A DNA stretch of 64,000 nt from Otis tarda. Its lineage: Eukaryota > Chordata > Aves > Otidiformes > Otididae. The stretch covers positions 78,437,785-78,501,784 of the forward strand of contig CM048555.1 in NCBI GenBank assembly GCA_026413225.1, read 5' to 3'. Positions 14,609 to 27,600 of this stretch are shown here, piece after piece (positions within the stretch are counted from its first letter, which is position 1; every line of letters starts with the position of its first letter). The notes beneath the pieces were generated by a model, which did no database searches, was not told where the DNA came from, and saw only the letters and a list, made by a program, of their open reading frames with translations. Made by a program: the position numbers and the translations under genes.

Positions 14609-14782
14609 TCATAGAATCATAGAATAGTTAGAGTTGGAAGGGACCTTCAAAGCCCACCCAGTCCAACCCCCCTGCAAGGAGCAGGGACATCTCCAACCAG
14701 ATCAGGTTGCTCAGAGCCTCATCCAACCTGGCCTTGAATGTTTCCAGGGATGGGGCAGCCACTACCTCTCTGGGCAACCTGT
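14609..14782 (-). mobile_element. CR1 LINE 3'-end fragment
   Basis: Octamer tail at 14609-14625, then the CR1 3' core on the minus strand. It still encodes the terminal ORF2 peptide (NRLPREVVAAPSLETFKARL) on the minus strand. It ends 461 bp from the CTNNA2 exon donor side, in sense with CTNNA2. 5'-truncated at about 14782. Confidence 0.93.
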
Positions 14783-15242
14783 TATTTATTAGCCTTCTCC
14801 GTCTCTTCACAGAATCTTTATTTAATACTGTACCTTAGGAGTTTTCTTTGAAAATATTCTGCTTATACAAACTTTTTTTCATATCCTGCTTGTCATTCCT
14901 GTTATTTCAATGTGAGTATTCAAATAAATACAAATAAGCACATATGCCAGTGTTTTTATGACTGGGGTTGCTGGGCTACAAAGGCATTGAAGGTCTGCCC
15001 AATCTGCCTACACTCCCACATAGTAAGGCCATTGGAGGTTACACTTGGAATATGTTTCAGTCTCCCTTTTTTTTTTGGTACAGGAAATACTAGTCCTTTG
15101 CTTAATGTCAAGTGTAATGTAGTAGCATATCTACATAAGGACACAAATTCCTTATACCTCTACAGGTGGCAAAACCAGCCTGAAGTTGAAAAGCAACAAC
15201 TTCTCTGGAAAGTCAAGAAGCATTATAAAAATCATAGATTAC

Positions 15243-15323
15243 CTGTCTTCGAAGGTCTCGTGTTTTCTTGGTCATCTTGTCAATGGCAATGTTGAGCGGG
15301 TCCCCCTTCTCCTTCCTTCCAGT
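15243..15323 (-). CDS. CTNNA2: CTNNA2 (alpha-N-catenin) internal coding exon, 27 codons
   Basis: On the minus strand the segment reads TGRKEKG then DPLNIAIDKMTKKTRDLRRQ, a signature of the alpha-catenin region leading into the middle (M) domain. 'GDPLNIAIDKM' fits the neural paralogue CTNNA2; as I recall, CTNNA1 has a serine/alanine-containing version here. Alpha-catenins link cadherin-bound beta-catenin to actin. The boundaries are set by splice sites: a pyrimidine-rich tract and AACAG acceptor just before the first ACT codon (plus-strand side 15324 upward), and CAG|GTAATC at the other end (GT at plus positions 15242-15241). The exon is 81 bp and phase 0 at both ends, so skipping it would keep frame. 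The flanking exons (ending about SEYMNN and starting LRKAVMDH in mammals) are not in the window. The introns therefore exceed 15.2 kb on the 3' side and 48.6 kb on the 5' side. Confidence 0.95.
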
Positions 15324-18300
15324 CTGTTAAAAAAGAAATTTTGGAGTTAGAGAAAAACACTCCAGAAAATACACACTTAAAAAAAAAAAAAAGGTACAGA
15401 TTTATAAAAGGAAATCTATGCATCTCTTTTTGTTTGCTTCCATCACGTTGTTATTTCCACTGTAATATTTTTAACATGTTTACGTGTGGGTGGCACAGCA
15501 GATTATTTTAGAACAATCCTAAAATGATAAGAAAAAAGATTAAGGTGACTCACTGGAGAGTTCAGAACTTTTCCACCAATAAATTATGTGCATATATTAT
15601 AGCCCATGCTCCAAAAATCTGGCAAGACCTTTTACTATAAAACGATTATTAAGAGTTTCTAATCTCCATCCTGCCAGGCACTGGGAATGTTAAACATGAT
15701 AATAAGCAGCAACACAGCTTGAGGACAGAAGGAAAATTGTCCCTACGCCTGTAACAGGAATCATATTGGCAGATATTATGTGCAGTATAAAGAAGACTTC
15801 CACTTAAAACACTTTCCTGCAGGAAGTCTCAAAGCAAAAATCCTCACAAAGATTAAAAAGATTTTTGTGGCTCATAAAGAATTAAAAATTACATTTTTTT
15901 TTTAGGTTCAATGGCACAAAAAACATTAAGTGACTTTGTCAGCCCTATTACCTTTCTCTTAAGAGAAAACCACTTCTCTAAAGATTCGTCACATCTCTTA
16001 CCCCACTGAAGTCTGTTTGATAGCTTTTCGTCAACAATCAAATTGATCTTCCATTCTTTCTGGCAGCACTCTTTTCTTCCCAATGCTGTTTTCAGATACT
16101 CCTATTTAGAATTGCTCCTTGCATATGATTAAGAGCGATTTGCTATCTCCAGCTGAGTCTAATAGCACACGTTTCTGGGAATTATTGAGAAGTCACTTTT
16201 GGGGTATGATGGGGATTAAATAGACCCTTTCAATCATGATCTCTGAAAAGTACAGCACTGTTATCAGCTCTACATGGCCACCTTGGCAAGTGGAACTACG
16301 TTCGAGTCTTTTGCTTTAAGCATTAATTCGAGGGAATGCCTGCTTCCTATTATTGTCTATAATTCTAATTATGACATGAGGCCACTGAATTTATGATCAG
16401 TTAGGTATCTGTAAAACCCATCCCCTTTTCTTATTTAGGAATTTAAACATAAAAATATAAAGTGACGCCAGAATTTAAAAGATAAATTTACCTATTAGTT
16501 TTTTTTAAATAATCCATTACAAATTCTGGAGTTAATAATACAAATTGACACCAGAAAACAGAGAGAGAAAGAACGAACAATGGCTCTTTAGCCTAAGCAA
16601 TTTCAGCACATGCTTTTATTTTTTGACATCCTGAATTCCATCCCTGGTGTTTTGTGCAAGACAGCAGCTGTCATATGTGCACACAATCTATACTTTCTCA
16701 AGCTGAAATTTCACAATAAAAAAGGAGGCCGATATGAGTTTGGTACACGAAGCCTCTCTGAACGGTTGAAATGGTGCAGCGGGGACTCCCAGATGAGCTA
16801 GTCTCAGCCAGGTTCCCAGTCTTCTAGACTACAAAGCTATATGCCAAGAAAAGTTTAAATTACTCTGGCTGTGTGCTGTGTACCAGCTGAACTGAGTATC
16901 CTTGGTGACATTAGCGTTCTGGGATGCTTTATTTTCCCAGTCAAATAATTTTATCTCTGTAATATTGTTTAAATTCTTATCTTCCTTCTCATTGTTTAAG
17001 CTTTAACACATTGGCTTAGAAAGATACCTAACTACACCAAATGTTTTAAGACTTTTTTCGCTGGGGCAAAGATAATTTTTTTTTTTCTTCCCCATAAAAT
17101 CAGGGAATAATTTGCTAAACTGTGCACATTGCAGTGAATACTAACACAATGTGAATAATCAAAAATCAAACACTGTGACACTTAAGGCTACATCGGGATG
17201 GCATTTTGCAGCTCTCAAACAAAACAACTAGTTAACACCTCTTCTTCATGGATCTCATGCAGGGCAGATGCATTTTGTGTTCACTACCGACATGCAACAT
17301 CAAGCACTTAATGCTCAGTATTCATTTAAGGGGTCAGAAAATTGTCCTGAGTGGGAACTTGGGACTTCTTCCAGGGTAGTCAGCTATGCGACACAACGAC
17401 ACTGAATAAATCAGGCATCTGATAAACTGCAGTGTTTGGGAGCAAAGGCTCCTGACATTCCCTAAACAGTCATTGGAAGAAAGTAGAAATTTTGAAATTG
17501 ACTTAAAAGTTTGTAATTTAGGTTCCTAACTTGGGTGTTCTGTATTGCTCACAGAAGGAAACTCTCACTGAAAGTAGGCCCATGGTAGCCTAAATCTAGC
17601 ACCTCCCCTAAGCCTCTCTTTCAAATTTATTCTGTAACTTTTTTAGTCTAGTTTTAAATTACACAAACAGTGGCCCTTAAGGTACATTCTATTGTGAAAC
17701 ACAAGACAACTGGAAACCCTTCTGTGACCCTTAGGCGGGACAACACAAACTGTCAATATCCATCTGGCCAGCCCCTTCTCCCTCCAAAACAGAGAAAAGC
17801 CTCTGCTCTGTGCAGTTGCCCAAATCATGCCCACGCACGACATGCTAAATTGCACGGACCAGTCTGTGCTGGAAAACAGGCAACCAAACCAAGTGGACAG
17901 AGATCCAGTTGATCCATCTCAATGGCAATATTTTAATAACACATATGAATATGGATGAACTCATAGAGATGCTTCTCATGTTCCGCACAATTTTTTCTTA
18001 TCTGGGAATTCTGAGTGTCCTTCACTCATTATAAAATGGCTACTGCCTTTTAATCTGGATACCAAACCCCTTCTTCACTGCACGATTTCAAACGAGAAAT
18101 TTGTTTAGTAAATCACATTGTTGCAAAATAAATAGCGTGGCATGTGATGTTACATAGCTTCAGGCAGGTCTGTCAAACACCATCTGCTCTGTGCTGAAAA
18201 TATAAGTTTATTAAAGTTTATTTATTTAAGTCCTTAAATACTCATATTAATGTTGCTTTGAGATAAATCTTTGGCCTTCATTCTTAGAAGGGATAGAAAG

Positions 18301-21300
18301 GAATTTAGTGGTTTCCTCTGTTTCTGAAAAAAACCATAAAGCTTGGTATTAAGCCTTATAACATTTCTCTGTTAATCTTTTTCTGCAAAGGGAAGAAAGA
18401 TACTTTGGAGATGGGATAAAAAGGAAGTGAAAATTGCTACTGGCATTGGGTTAAAAGGAGAAGGAGGAGAAATGCATCAAATTCCTTGAATGTCAAAGTA
18501 CTGGTATTCAGAGTTCCTGTGGACGGAATTACACCTATTCATGGAGTAATAAAGAGAACTTTACTACAGGAGAATATATTAATCAGGTCTCTGATTTCTA
18601 GTGACCATTAACAGCATCTGCATACTGGTTTTACCCAAGATATTTTCAAATAATTCTCTCAATTTTTGTTACTCCCATTCTAATTTCCTTGGAGCTTTTC
18701 CCTGCCTGTTTGATTTATTCTCAGTTGATCAGGATGAGCTGATTTCCATGGGGTCTTGACCAGGGGCTGTGGAGTCCCCCAGGTCAGGAACGGGTCTTCC
18801 AGTGCCCTCCTACCCCAAGGCTGCAGTGTCCCTCCAAGATCACGCAACATAAGATCCAGTTCCCTGAATATATTTTTCAAGCATTTTTAAGCCTAATTGC
18901 CACCTGGCATGAGAAGTTCAGTAGTTTTTCAATACATCCATGTCCAGTTAGTGGAGGAAATCTAGGTACTAACCTTTTACTCTAGAAAATGCCCCAACTG
19001 CTGCCAACAATATCACTTGGATGATAAAACAAATACAGAAAGCAATCATTGGCTTCCTTACATTAAGCAAAGTCTAAAAAGCTTCACAGCTAAAACTGCG
19101 TAATATTAAGGTACGCACTTACACAGGGAACTTCACCTTCATTTACTCAGGAAGAGAAATAAATAATAACAGAAAACACTTAAAGATTATAAGAAATTTC
19201 AGCATCTGCTGTAATGATCTCTGCTAAGATATAGCACTGTTTTTCCTTTCGAAAAAAGACCTTTTTCTCTCCCTCCTTTTTTTATTTTCGTGAGCTGTTG
19301 GCAGTTTATACTCTTGGAGTGAAATAAAACATCTCCCAAACTATTTTTCATAACTATTAAGGACATTTATATCCTACAATTTGCTTATTACAGAATTCTT
19401 TGGATCAGCATGAGGTACTTAATGGGACACTCTTTTCTTACCCTAGAATATATCACAGAATCAGGACATGGGCAGTCAGGCCAATCAGCCTACAGACATA
19501 GCACGTGTTGGATGAGACACAGTCAACCTTGGGAGAAGGTGCTCCAGACTGGAACTGTGTTGTTAGTTTTGATTAATTCCAAATACCACCAATATGGAAA
19601 TCATAAAGCTGCAATTTCAGCACACAAAACAAATAAAATTACTACTACCCAAATTATTATTATAAAGAGGGCTTAGATATGATGGTAATGAATATCCTTA
19701 TATTGAAAAGATACGATTACTTACAGTTGTGTGAGATGCATACCCACTATTTTAAGCATATTATTAAAATAATATTATAATCAATGACAGACGAACATGG
19801 TCGACAATAGTAACCTACTAAAGAAGGGGATGGAATGCCAAGAAATACACAAAAAGTGCAGCAACTGCAGACTTACAGTATGATGTCACATACAAAACCC
19901 CAGTGTGTATGACAATTAAATGAAGGATGTTAGAGAGAACTATTGTCCATTTTCTTTCAAGTGCATAATTTAGAAACTCAATGTATCAATTTACCAGTAA
20001 TAACGATAACAGCCTAAAACTGTGTAAGAAAATTTGGGACCACTGTTTTCACACGATCTTCTGTCTTCTCTGCCGCTTTAGATACAAGCCAAAATACCTG
20101 GGAGAGCTCAGTCTCCTAACATATTACATGTTACACGTCCAAGACATTCTCACTGCCATTAATCGAGTAATTTAGCCTCCAGGAGACAGGTGGAAAGATT
20201 GTCTATTGATCCAAAAGCTACCAAACCTTGATATACTTTTATATTTTCATCATCCCCTAGGTAGATGGTTTCATTATTTACAGTTTATTCAGAACTTCAA
20301 TATCACAATGTTTTATTAAGGCGTAAATTGCTGCTTAAAATGATATCTGTCCTAATATTTTATTTTAAATGTGGAACAACATCACTCTTTAAAAACTATG
20401 CTAGTGTTCAATAGCCCTTTTAGAAGTGATGAAGAGAAGCTTAGTACTAAGAGGGAAAACACTTTGAACAGCAGACATAAGCTGCATCAGTGCTTTTAAG
20501 CAGAAAGCTAGGTTTAAACAGACCAATACATAGTCTCGTTCTGACAGATTAAGAAGACTAATTTTGGGTCAGGAAAAGGCTAAACTATATATCCCAGCAG
20601 AAGTGAATAGAGACTAAATTTACCTGGAAGTTGAAAATCCTGGCTATTCGCTAGGGAGATGGGTCAGGAAAACATATTTTAGAAAACCTGTGTGTTTCCC
20701 TTATGGATGAGCTCAAGAAGACATCTTAGAATAAATAAACTTTTTAAAAAAATTGAATGGTGAGAAATCTCTTAAGAGCATGGTGTGAACATGAATTACT
20801 GTTCCACTCAGCTCAGTGATTTCATCCACACTTGATATTTATTCCTATAAATTATTTTGGTTTTCATCATTTATTCTAAGTAACTACTTTGGAGGCTCTG
20901 CAATCACCTGTTTTCCATCTTCAGTCTTGCTAGAGAATGACCTAATGTGAAATGAAAATTTGTATGTTCCCTTTTCCTCTTAATCATTCATTCTTTTTCT
21001 TGAGGAAAAAAAAAAAAGAGAGGATTTTGCATAAACAGGGAAAAAAAAAAAAGCTTCCTTAGATATCTTTTTTCTACTCCAGTTTTTGGCCTTTGTTTAT
21101 GCAGTTCCAAATGAGAAAGGTTCAATCACCACAGAGAAAGGAAAAGACAGAAAGACCCCAGTATGTATACTTGATGGCAGTAAACACTGAATTACAGGCT
21201 TTTTTCATGGTACTTCCACAATACTACTCAGTTCTAGAATGTCATTCACTATAACCTGCTCATAAATGTATGTTACAGACAAGAACTTCTTCTAAAACAA

Positions 21301-21543
21301 AAGAATTGCTTTCAGCAGTTTTTAATTACCTTACAAAATTGTGATGAGATCACAGTGAGTGTAATTGATTCTGCTGTAGGATAAATAATCACAACTATGC
21401 AGAAAACTGTGTAAGCCACATCCTTGCAATCCCAGATAGTAAATAAAGTCAATAAAATATAAATGAACCATGACCAGGACATGATACCAGTACCTGAGGT
21501 GCACAAATCTTGGCCTTGGCCCATTTCCAAGCAAGTTCTATCT
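15324..21543. other. Intronic DNA without a recognised gene
   Basis: AT-rich, mostly unique-looking sequence between the CTNNA2 exon and the solo LTR. Open frames (for example around 17643-17912) show no family resemblance. Confidence 0.6.
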
Positions 21544-21548
21544 AGATC
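21544..21548 (+). repeat. Left target-site duplication of the solo LTR (AGATC)
   Basis: AGATC immediately before the LTR's TG; identical to 22688-22692 immediately after its terminal CA. Confidence 0.85.
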
Positions 21549-22687
21549 TGTTCTGGTTTTGTTAGTGAGGGGGGGCCTAAGGTGGTAGCTTCTGCAGGAA
21601 ACTGCTAGAAGTTGCTCCCCTTTGTTTAGTGGACTCGGCCGGGCCTAGGGCAGACCCACTGCTGGCCAAGGCCGAGCCAATTGGTAACAGAATGTTCCAT
21701 GATAACGCCTCTGCGATAACATATTTAAGTAGGGGAAAACAGAAAAAAAAGGGAGAAGATGTGAAGCAGCTGAGTGGGGGGGCAGAGAGGGGGAGGCGTG
21801 AGCCTTGTGGGCCTTGCAGGCCTTGCAGGCCTCACCCTCTGGCCTCCCACCGGGCAGCTGACTGGCCCCAACTCGGCCCAGCCTGGCTGCACGAAGTGGA
21901 GAGGAGATGAGAAGTGAATGAGATGTAAAAAGGATCCTGAGAGGCGTCTGCCAGCCTGTTGTAAGGAACGGCTGCAGATGCCAGGGTCAGTGAAGAAGGA
22001 GGGGGAGGAGTAATGCGGCTCCTGGCCAAGATTCCTCTGCAACTTGTGGTGAAGACCATGGTGGAGCGGGTTGTCCCCCTGCAGCCCATGGAGGTCCACG
22101 GAGGAGCAGAGATTCACCTGCAGCCCGTGGAGGACCCCATGCCAGAGCAGGTGGAGGCCTGAAGGAGGCTGTGGCCCATGGAGGGCCCGCTGGGACAGCT
22201 GTTCTGGAGGGACTGCACCCCGTGGAAGAGATGACCCATGCCGGAGCAGTTTCACGAAGGACTGTGGCCCGTGGGAGGGACCCCACGATGGAGCAGGGGA
22301 GGAATGCGAGGAGTTCTTCCCCCGACCATGAAGCAGCGGCATGAAACAACGTGTGATGAACTGACTGCGACCCCCATTCCCTTTCCCCGCCCCGTGCTGC
22401 TCAGGAGGGGAGGTAGTACAGATAATGTTAAGCCCGGGAGGAGGGAGGGGTGGGGGGAGGTTATCTTGTTCCCTGTCTCATTCTCCTGCTAATTTTAGAA
22501 ATAAATGAATAGTTTTCCCCAAGTCGAGTCTGTTTTACCCGTAACGGTAACTTTAAGGATTTCTCCCGGACCTTATCTCAAACCTTGAGCCGTTTTTCCT
22601 ATATCATCTCCTCCTATTCTCTCAGAGGGTGGGGGGAGTGAGAGAGAGACTGCGCAGTCTGGTCCTGATCGGGGCTGAACTACGACA
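21549..22687 (+). mobile_element. Solo LTR of an endogenous retrovirus, 5-bp target duplication
   Basis: It starts TGTTCTGG and ends CTACGACA, so it has TG...CA ends. It is flanked on both sides by AGATC (21544-21548 and 22688-22692), a 5-bp target-site duplication. It is 1139 bp, GC-rich against an AT-rich flank. Internal marks on the plus strand are a TATA-like ATATTTAAG near 21721 and AATAAA at 22500-22505, giving a plus orientation (opposite CTNNA2). The middle (22085-22277) holds five degenerate repeats of a CCCRTGGAGG core. No gag, pol or env is present, so this is the product of LTR-LTR recombination. A 5-bp duplication fits several retroviral classes, ERVL included; the class is not proven. 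Reading frames inside it are not genes. Confidence 0.9.
22085..22277 (+). repeat. Degenerate internal repeats within the solo LTR
   Basis: CCCATGGAGG or CCCGTGGAGG-like cores start at 22085, 22124, 22175, 22219 and 22268 (spacings 39, 51, 44 and 49), linked by GGAGCAG/GAGCAGG and GACCCCA-like motifs. This looks like an amplified and diverged minisatellite inside the LTR. Confidence 0.7.
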
Positions 22688-22692
22688 AGATC
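22688..22692 (+). repeat. Right target-site duplication of the solo LTR (AGATC)
   Basis: AGATC immediately after the LTR's CA; the exact partner of the left copy, which supports a single uninterrupted insertion. Confidence 0.85.
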
Positions 22693-24275
22693 TGTACATT
22701 GTTAAAACTAAGTAGTAATGAAATAAAGAAATGAAAATGGAATATGTTGAATAAGATGATTTTTTCTATTTTATGTGTGTTTTTATGCAGTTAATTGGTG
22801 AATTAAGTGGTATGTTTAATAAGAACAATATGTGGTTTCTTCTGTCTTCTCTGAAGAGGGAGAACTTTTGTGTAGAGGAGCATTTTATTTTGGTTGATTT
22901 GTGGCTACTTGTCTACTACAAGTGGCTACTTGTGGCTACTACTTCTTGTCTTTTAGCAATAACTAAGGATTTTCAGAAACATTATTAATGACAGCTGTTG
23001 ATGACAGTTAGGATTAGGGCTTGATCTTACTAGTTCCCAAGTGGCAGCTGCTACTGTTAATTGATATTTACCCATAATCACGTACTGGCATCTAAGCTTC
23101 CTTAAAAAAAACTGCCTGAAGAATTTATATTTATAATTATATTAGACATTGCCTAAAATGGAGAACTTTTTCAATCATAGGAATTAAGAGAGCAATTTGT
23201 TGGGTTTTGATTTTTTTTTTTAAATTTCTATTTCTGTGTATTTTTTAACTCAAGTTTTGAAGATCACTGTTGTGAGGATACAGCACTTATCTTCTAGCTA
23301 CTAGCCAGGACTGGATTTTACAGCATACTGATGTACCAAAAATGCAGAAAAGGCAATTGGTGGGACTTTCCTAAGTTACCAGTTTAACATACAAATTTTG
23401 GAAGTGGAGGGGGAAGCGATGCATCTGTTATAAGTTCTTGCCCAGGGCAAACATCCTGCCACACTTTCACATTTGTGTCATTTAATTAAATTTAATTAAA
23501 TTCAGATAATAATGTAGCACAAACTGCCATTTGAGAAAGCAGCGATAGCTTTCAGGCTAGGACTATCTCATTTAATTTTACCATCTAGAAATATTGAATA
23601 AAATCTAGTTATTTTCGCTCCTTCAATATTCAATATATAGTGATAGGCAGTTTTAAAGCACCCATCTGTCTTACATATTTATTTTAATATGGGATACTTA
23701 TTGCCACATGGGGTTGCTGCTCTCCATTGACAACGGAGAAGGTCTTGCAGTACTAGAGTTACTTAAACAACTGAGTTACATGATATAAACTCCCTTCCTA
23801 ATAACCACAAAGGTTGTCCAGCCCCTCTAAGCATCAGGCTAGAGACTGCATCTTGGACAAATTATATGTGTTTCGGATTATTTTCTACCAGAGAATTAAA
23901 AAAAAAAATAGCATTGTAAGGGCACCTTTTTTTACAAGCTTCCCAAAAGACATTCCTGTACTTCCAGGTTGTGATATTTTGAAGTCCTGTAAATAATTCA
24001 CTTTCTTCTCACTGTCTAAAAAACCCACACTTCATACATTTTACATTCAGCACTGGATCTTAACAATCTTGCTTCTTTCTCCATGCTCATTTTCACCCTT
24101 CAAAACCCTTAAAATACAAACATACACACACACCACTTTAATACTTTGGTCATCACTAGCAATGGCCTTAGGACACTGCTGTGTAAAAACTGTTTCTTAT
24201 CTTTGTAATTATAGGTGCAATTGCAAGAGACAGAGAGTTGCATGTCACAGAAGCTTCACAACCTAATCAAGAAAA
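22693..24275. other. Intronic DNA without a recognised gene
   Basis: Flank of the solo LTR. It contains a small TGGCTACTTGT repetition (about 22900-22945) and an ATTTAATTAA-type stretch (about 23480-23500). Nothing coding is seen. Confidence 0.6.
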
Positions 24276-24300
24276 TAACAACAACAACAACAACAACAAA
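24276..24300. repeat. (AAC)n microsatellite
   Basis: About eight AAC/ACA trinucleotides, 135 bp from the nearby minus-strand CR1 copy. Confidence 0.9.
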
Positions 24301-24436
24301 AAAGCAGTTATAGCTGGATTTCTCCAAACTGAGCTTTGTCAGATTAAGACATATGCCAACATTACCCTAACGGAGGGTAATGGTAACGGAGGTTTGCTGG
24401 TAACAGGGGAAAACAAGGTAACATAGTTCATAAAAA

Positions 24437-24645
24437 TCATAGAATCATAGAAAGGTTTGGGTTGGAAGGGAACTTTAAAGGCCATCCAGTCCAAGTCCCC
24501 TGCAAGGAGCAGGGACATCTCCAACCAGATCAGGTTGCTCACAGCCTCGTCCAACCTGGCCTTGAATGTTTCCAGGGATGGGACATCCACCACCTCTCTG
24601 GGCAACCTATTCTACAACCGTCATTGTAAAAAAAATTTTTTTGCA
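24437..24645 (-). mobile_element. CR1 LINE 3'-end fragment
   Basis: Minus-strand CR1 3' core with tail at 24437-24452 and the terminal ORF2 peptide (PREVVDVPSLETFKARLDEA). The stretch 24612-24645 is a poorer match that could be the degraded continuation (TTGCAGTT / A-T rich), so the 5' limit is uncertain by about 30 bp. Confidence 0.92.
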
Positions 24646-27600
24646 GTTGGAGGAGCCAAGATTGATAACCTGAGGCAGGTTTTCTGATATGTCCTCAAGA
24701 AAGCTCTCCAATACGTATGTAATATGATGTACATCACTGCAAATGCAGGTGATACAACTGTTAGCATTCAAGTGTACTTCTAACCCAGGTTTCTGTCCTA
24801 ATAACCTTGAGAATTGATGTCTCTGAAGCCTCCTCTCATTCCTTTCTGTTTGTAACAAGATGTATTAGAATATCGATCTGCAGAATATTTCTTTTAGTTC
24901 AAGAGCATCACTTCCTCTGCAAAACTTACTTAGAGGACTCAAAGAGGAAAACATCAGGGTTTTCATCAAATAAACTGCACATTTCTATTCAGAAGATGTC
25001 AGCACACAAAATTGATGCTGTTACATTTAAATACATACAAGCCCCAGAATTTTAGAGGATAGAAATGTGGATGGTGTAAACGGTTATAAAATCATCACCT
25101 TCACTGAAGCCACGCTAATTTATACCAGCTGAGAATCTCCCCACTCATCAGTTAAATGAAATCTTGCAGATGTTTCCATTCAGAAGGTCAGAAATGTTTA
25201 CTCCAGAGTTTCAAATTATTCTAATTTCTTCACAGACATCCACTTGCAAAGGGTCTACTACAAACGCCTCATTTAAACACCAACTGCTTTCCAGCTGTAA
25301 ATTGCAATCTACTTTTAGATCACTTCTGGATGGCTTCTCTTAGTCTAAAATAACTGGAAGAAAAGGAGATACTACGCATTTTTTCTTTCCCTTCAGACAT
25401 GGAAGCCCATAGTAAAGCTCTATATACATAAGAAGTGTTGAAATTCTCTCATTCACTTTAATACAAATGCTTTACAAATGCAAATACTGTACAAATACAC
25501 TTTAATACTTCAGAAAAGTGTATTCTATTATTATAATCACAATTAATATTACTAAGTAATGAAAAAAGTTATTTTTGTAGCCTTCTATTTTCTATTAAAA
25601 TGCTATATGTTAAAAAGTTTAATACCAGGGAACTAAGAGAAGAGGAATGGTAGAGAAGTTTAGGACATCTTACAACATGTGATGAACAATACCTCAGGCA
25701 TCTAAAGTCAGAAAATTTATTGAGTAAATCTTTGTTGATTAGTGGAAATACTTGTTAGAACTCTTAATGGAAGTGATATTGATGTCTGGTATGACCACTG
25801 GCCTCGGTTTTATGTCTCATTCACTAGAAAGCACTTGTAGCCAATATCTTCCCAGTTGGTTTTAGATGAAAGGTTACATTATGAGTCACAGGGATGAGTG
25901 TTATTCACTGAATTAAATGCAAGACTTCCTGAAATGTCTCAAAAACCCTCGAAAACATCCTTTTAGTATTTTTCAGGTCTCTCTGTTGAAGGAATAGGAG
26001 AACTGCATAACGTTATTTGGTTGCAAGCAAAGACGTTTTTGCTTGTTTATGTGTTTAAGAAAAAGGCTCCACTTGACTAAAATGTTGGTTTCTGTAGTGT
26101 GGACCTTTATGCATTTTTTTCAGAAAGGAGCTTTTTAAACAAACAGACATCTCTGACAAACGACGTGAGCATTGGAAGTACATAAAAGAATTCACATTTA
26201 CAGGTATTAAAGGGACATTTCTAATGAACATATTGAAGTTCCAAATATGCCATTCTATTTAGACGCAGAATTGTTGTTAATGGCATAAAGATAGGTATTA
26301 TACACCCTTAGAGTCCAAAACCCCCAATCTTGCCTGTCTGTAGGAGGCACAGGATTGTCTTGACTGCGCTTACAGTGCTTTGATTATCAAATACCACTGA
26401 AAAATAGGATTTCAACTAGCTGGTTGCATATGTCACTATCTAATAGATCTCTTTATGAGACGTGTATCAAGTATTACATCTGCATTTCTTTCTTTTTAAA
26501 TGCATCACCCTTATATTCCTTGGATGATCCATTAAGAAACGAGGTTTTGTTTATTTCCTGTCAGAAATGTCTTCATCAATGTATGCCGCGGAAAGTCAAT
26601 GCTAATGCAATATTTGTACTTATAATAGATAATTAAGTACTTTTTCAAATTAATTGCTACCTTCTTTTCCCTTATCTTCCCACTTCCCTCCAAATCACCC
26701 AAGTGGGTTTTTTGTTTGGTTTTTTTTTGTTTGTTTTCTCTTTATCTTCCAAACTTTTCTGAACACTTTCGATCACAGTCTACTCTGAAACAATACGTGA
26801 AACACTGGGTTGATGTTTCTTGCAGCCAGTGAAACCACTGCTGCTTTCCAGCTCTGACACCCTACTTGGCAGTGCACCGTGAAGCCTACACAATATCAGG
26901 TTAGTGCATGTGTCAAACTTTCTGAGGGCAGTGACGTGTGTCTGGCAGCAAGCTTTTCAGTCTGGCACATCTCCAGTGAAAACCCCACCTGCAAGCAAAC
27001 AATGCGTGTTGAGATTTAATTTGACACATGCTGTAACTTCAGCCACCGTTCTGAATGAATGGAGATAGAGGAAGGCCTGGGAACAAAAATAACTCAATCC
27101 TCGTTGCAGTAATTAATCAGTCTCTTTGAGTGCTGGCTTCTTTGTGTCCACACGTTCCTTTTGTAGCACATCACAACCACGAGGCATTAGTGATGAAATA
27201 AAACAAAACAAAATAAAAAAAAAAAACTATTTAAACTCCAACAAGACATTCAAAAGAATGCAAGAGCAAAGGACCAGCTACTTCTATTTTTACAGAGCAA
27301 AGCTGTGGTCTATTCCTGTTATCACCTCAGATCAATGTGCTAAGTGATATCCATTCAAATTACTTGTCAGCTTAATCAGAGGAAGTGAAACACAATTACA
27401 GGGCATTTGTATAAAAGCCAGCACAAAATAATAGAATGCCCATGTGGGATATCTGAAGCAAAAGCCTGTTGAAAATAATTGTGACATTTTCTTCAATAGT
27501 TTATTTTCAGAAAAAAAAAAACAACCAAAACCTCACATTTGTAAATGCTATTACAAACTAATTAGGCATAAAATAATGTTTAGAGTCTATAAACTGATTA

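Larger units (their letters stand above)
1..15242 (-). other. CTNNA2: CTNNA2 intron downstream of the 27-codon exon (partial)
   Basis: Inferred from the donor GTAATC at 15242-15237 on the minus strand. The following CTNNA2 exon (LRKAVMDH... in mammals) was looked for on the minus strand and not seen, so the intron runs off the left edge. It contains three CR1 fragments and short local duplications. Confidence 0.8.

Noticed and set aside
21725-22492. Several open frames of 80-205 codons on both strands at 21.7-22.5 kb
   Set aside because: All lie in the GC-rich solo LTR; they arise from the internal repeats and lack similarity to any retroviral protein.
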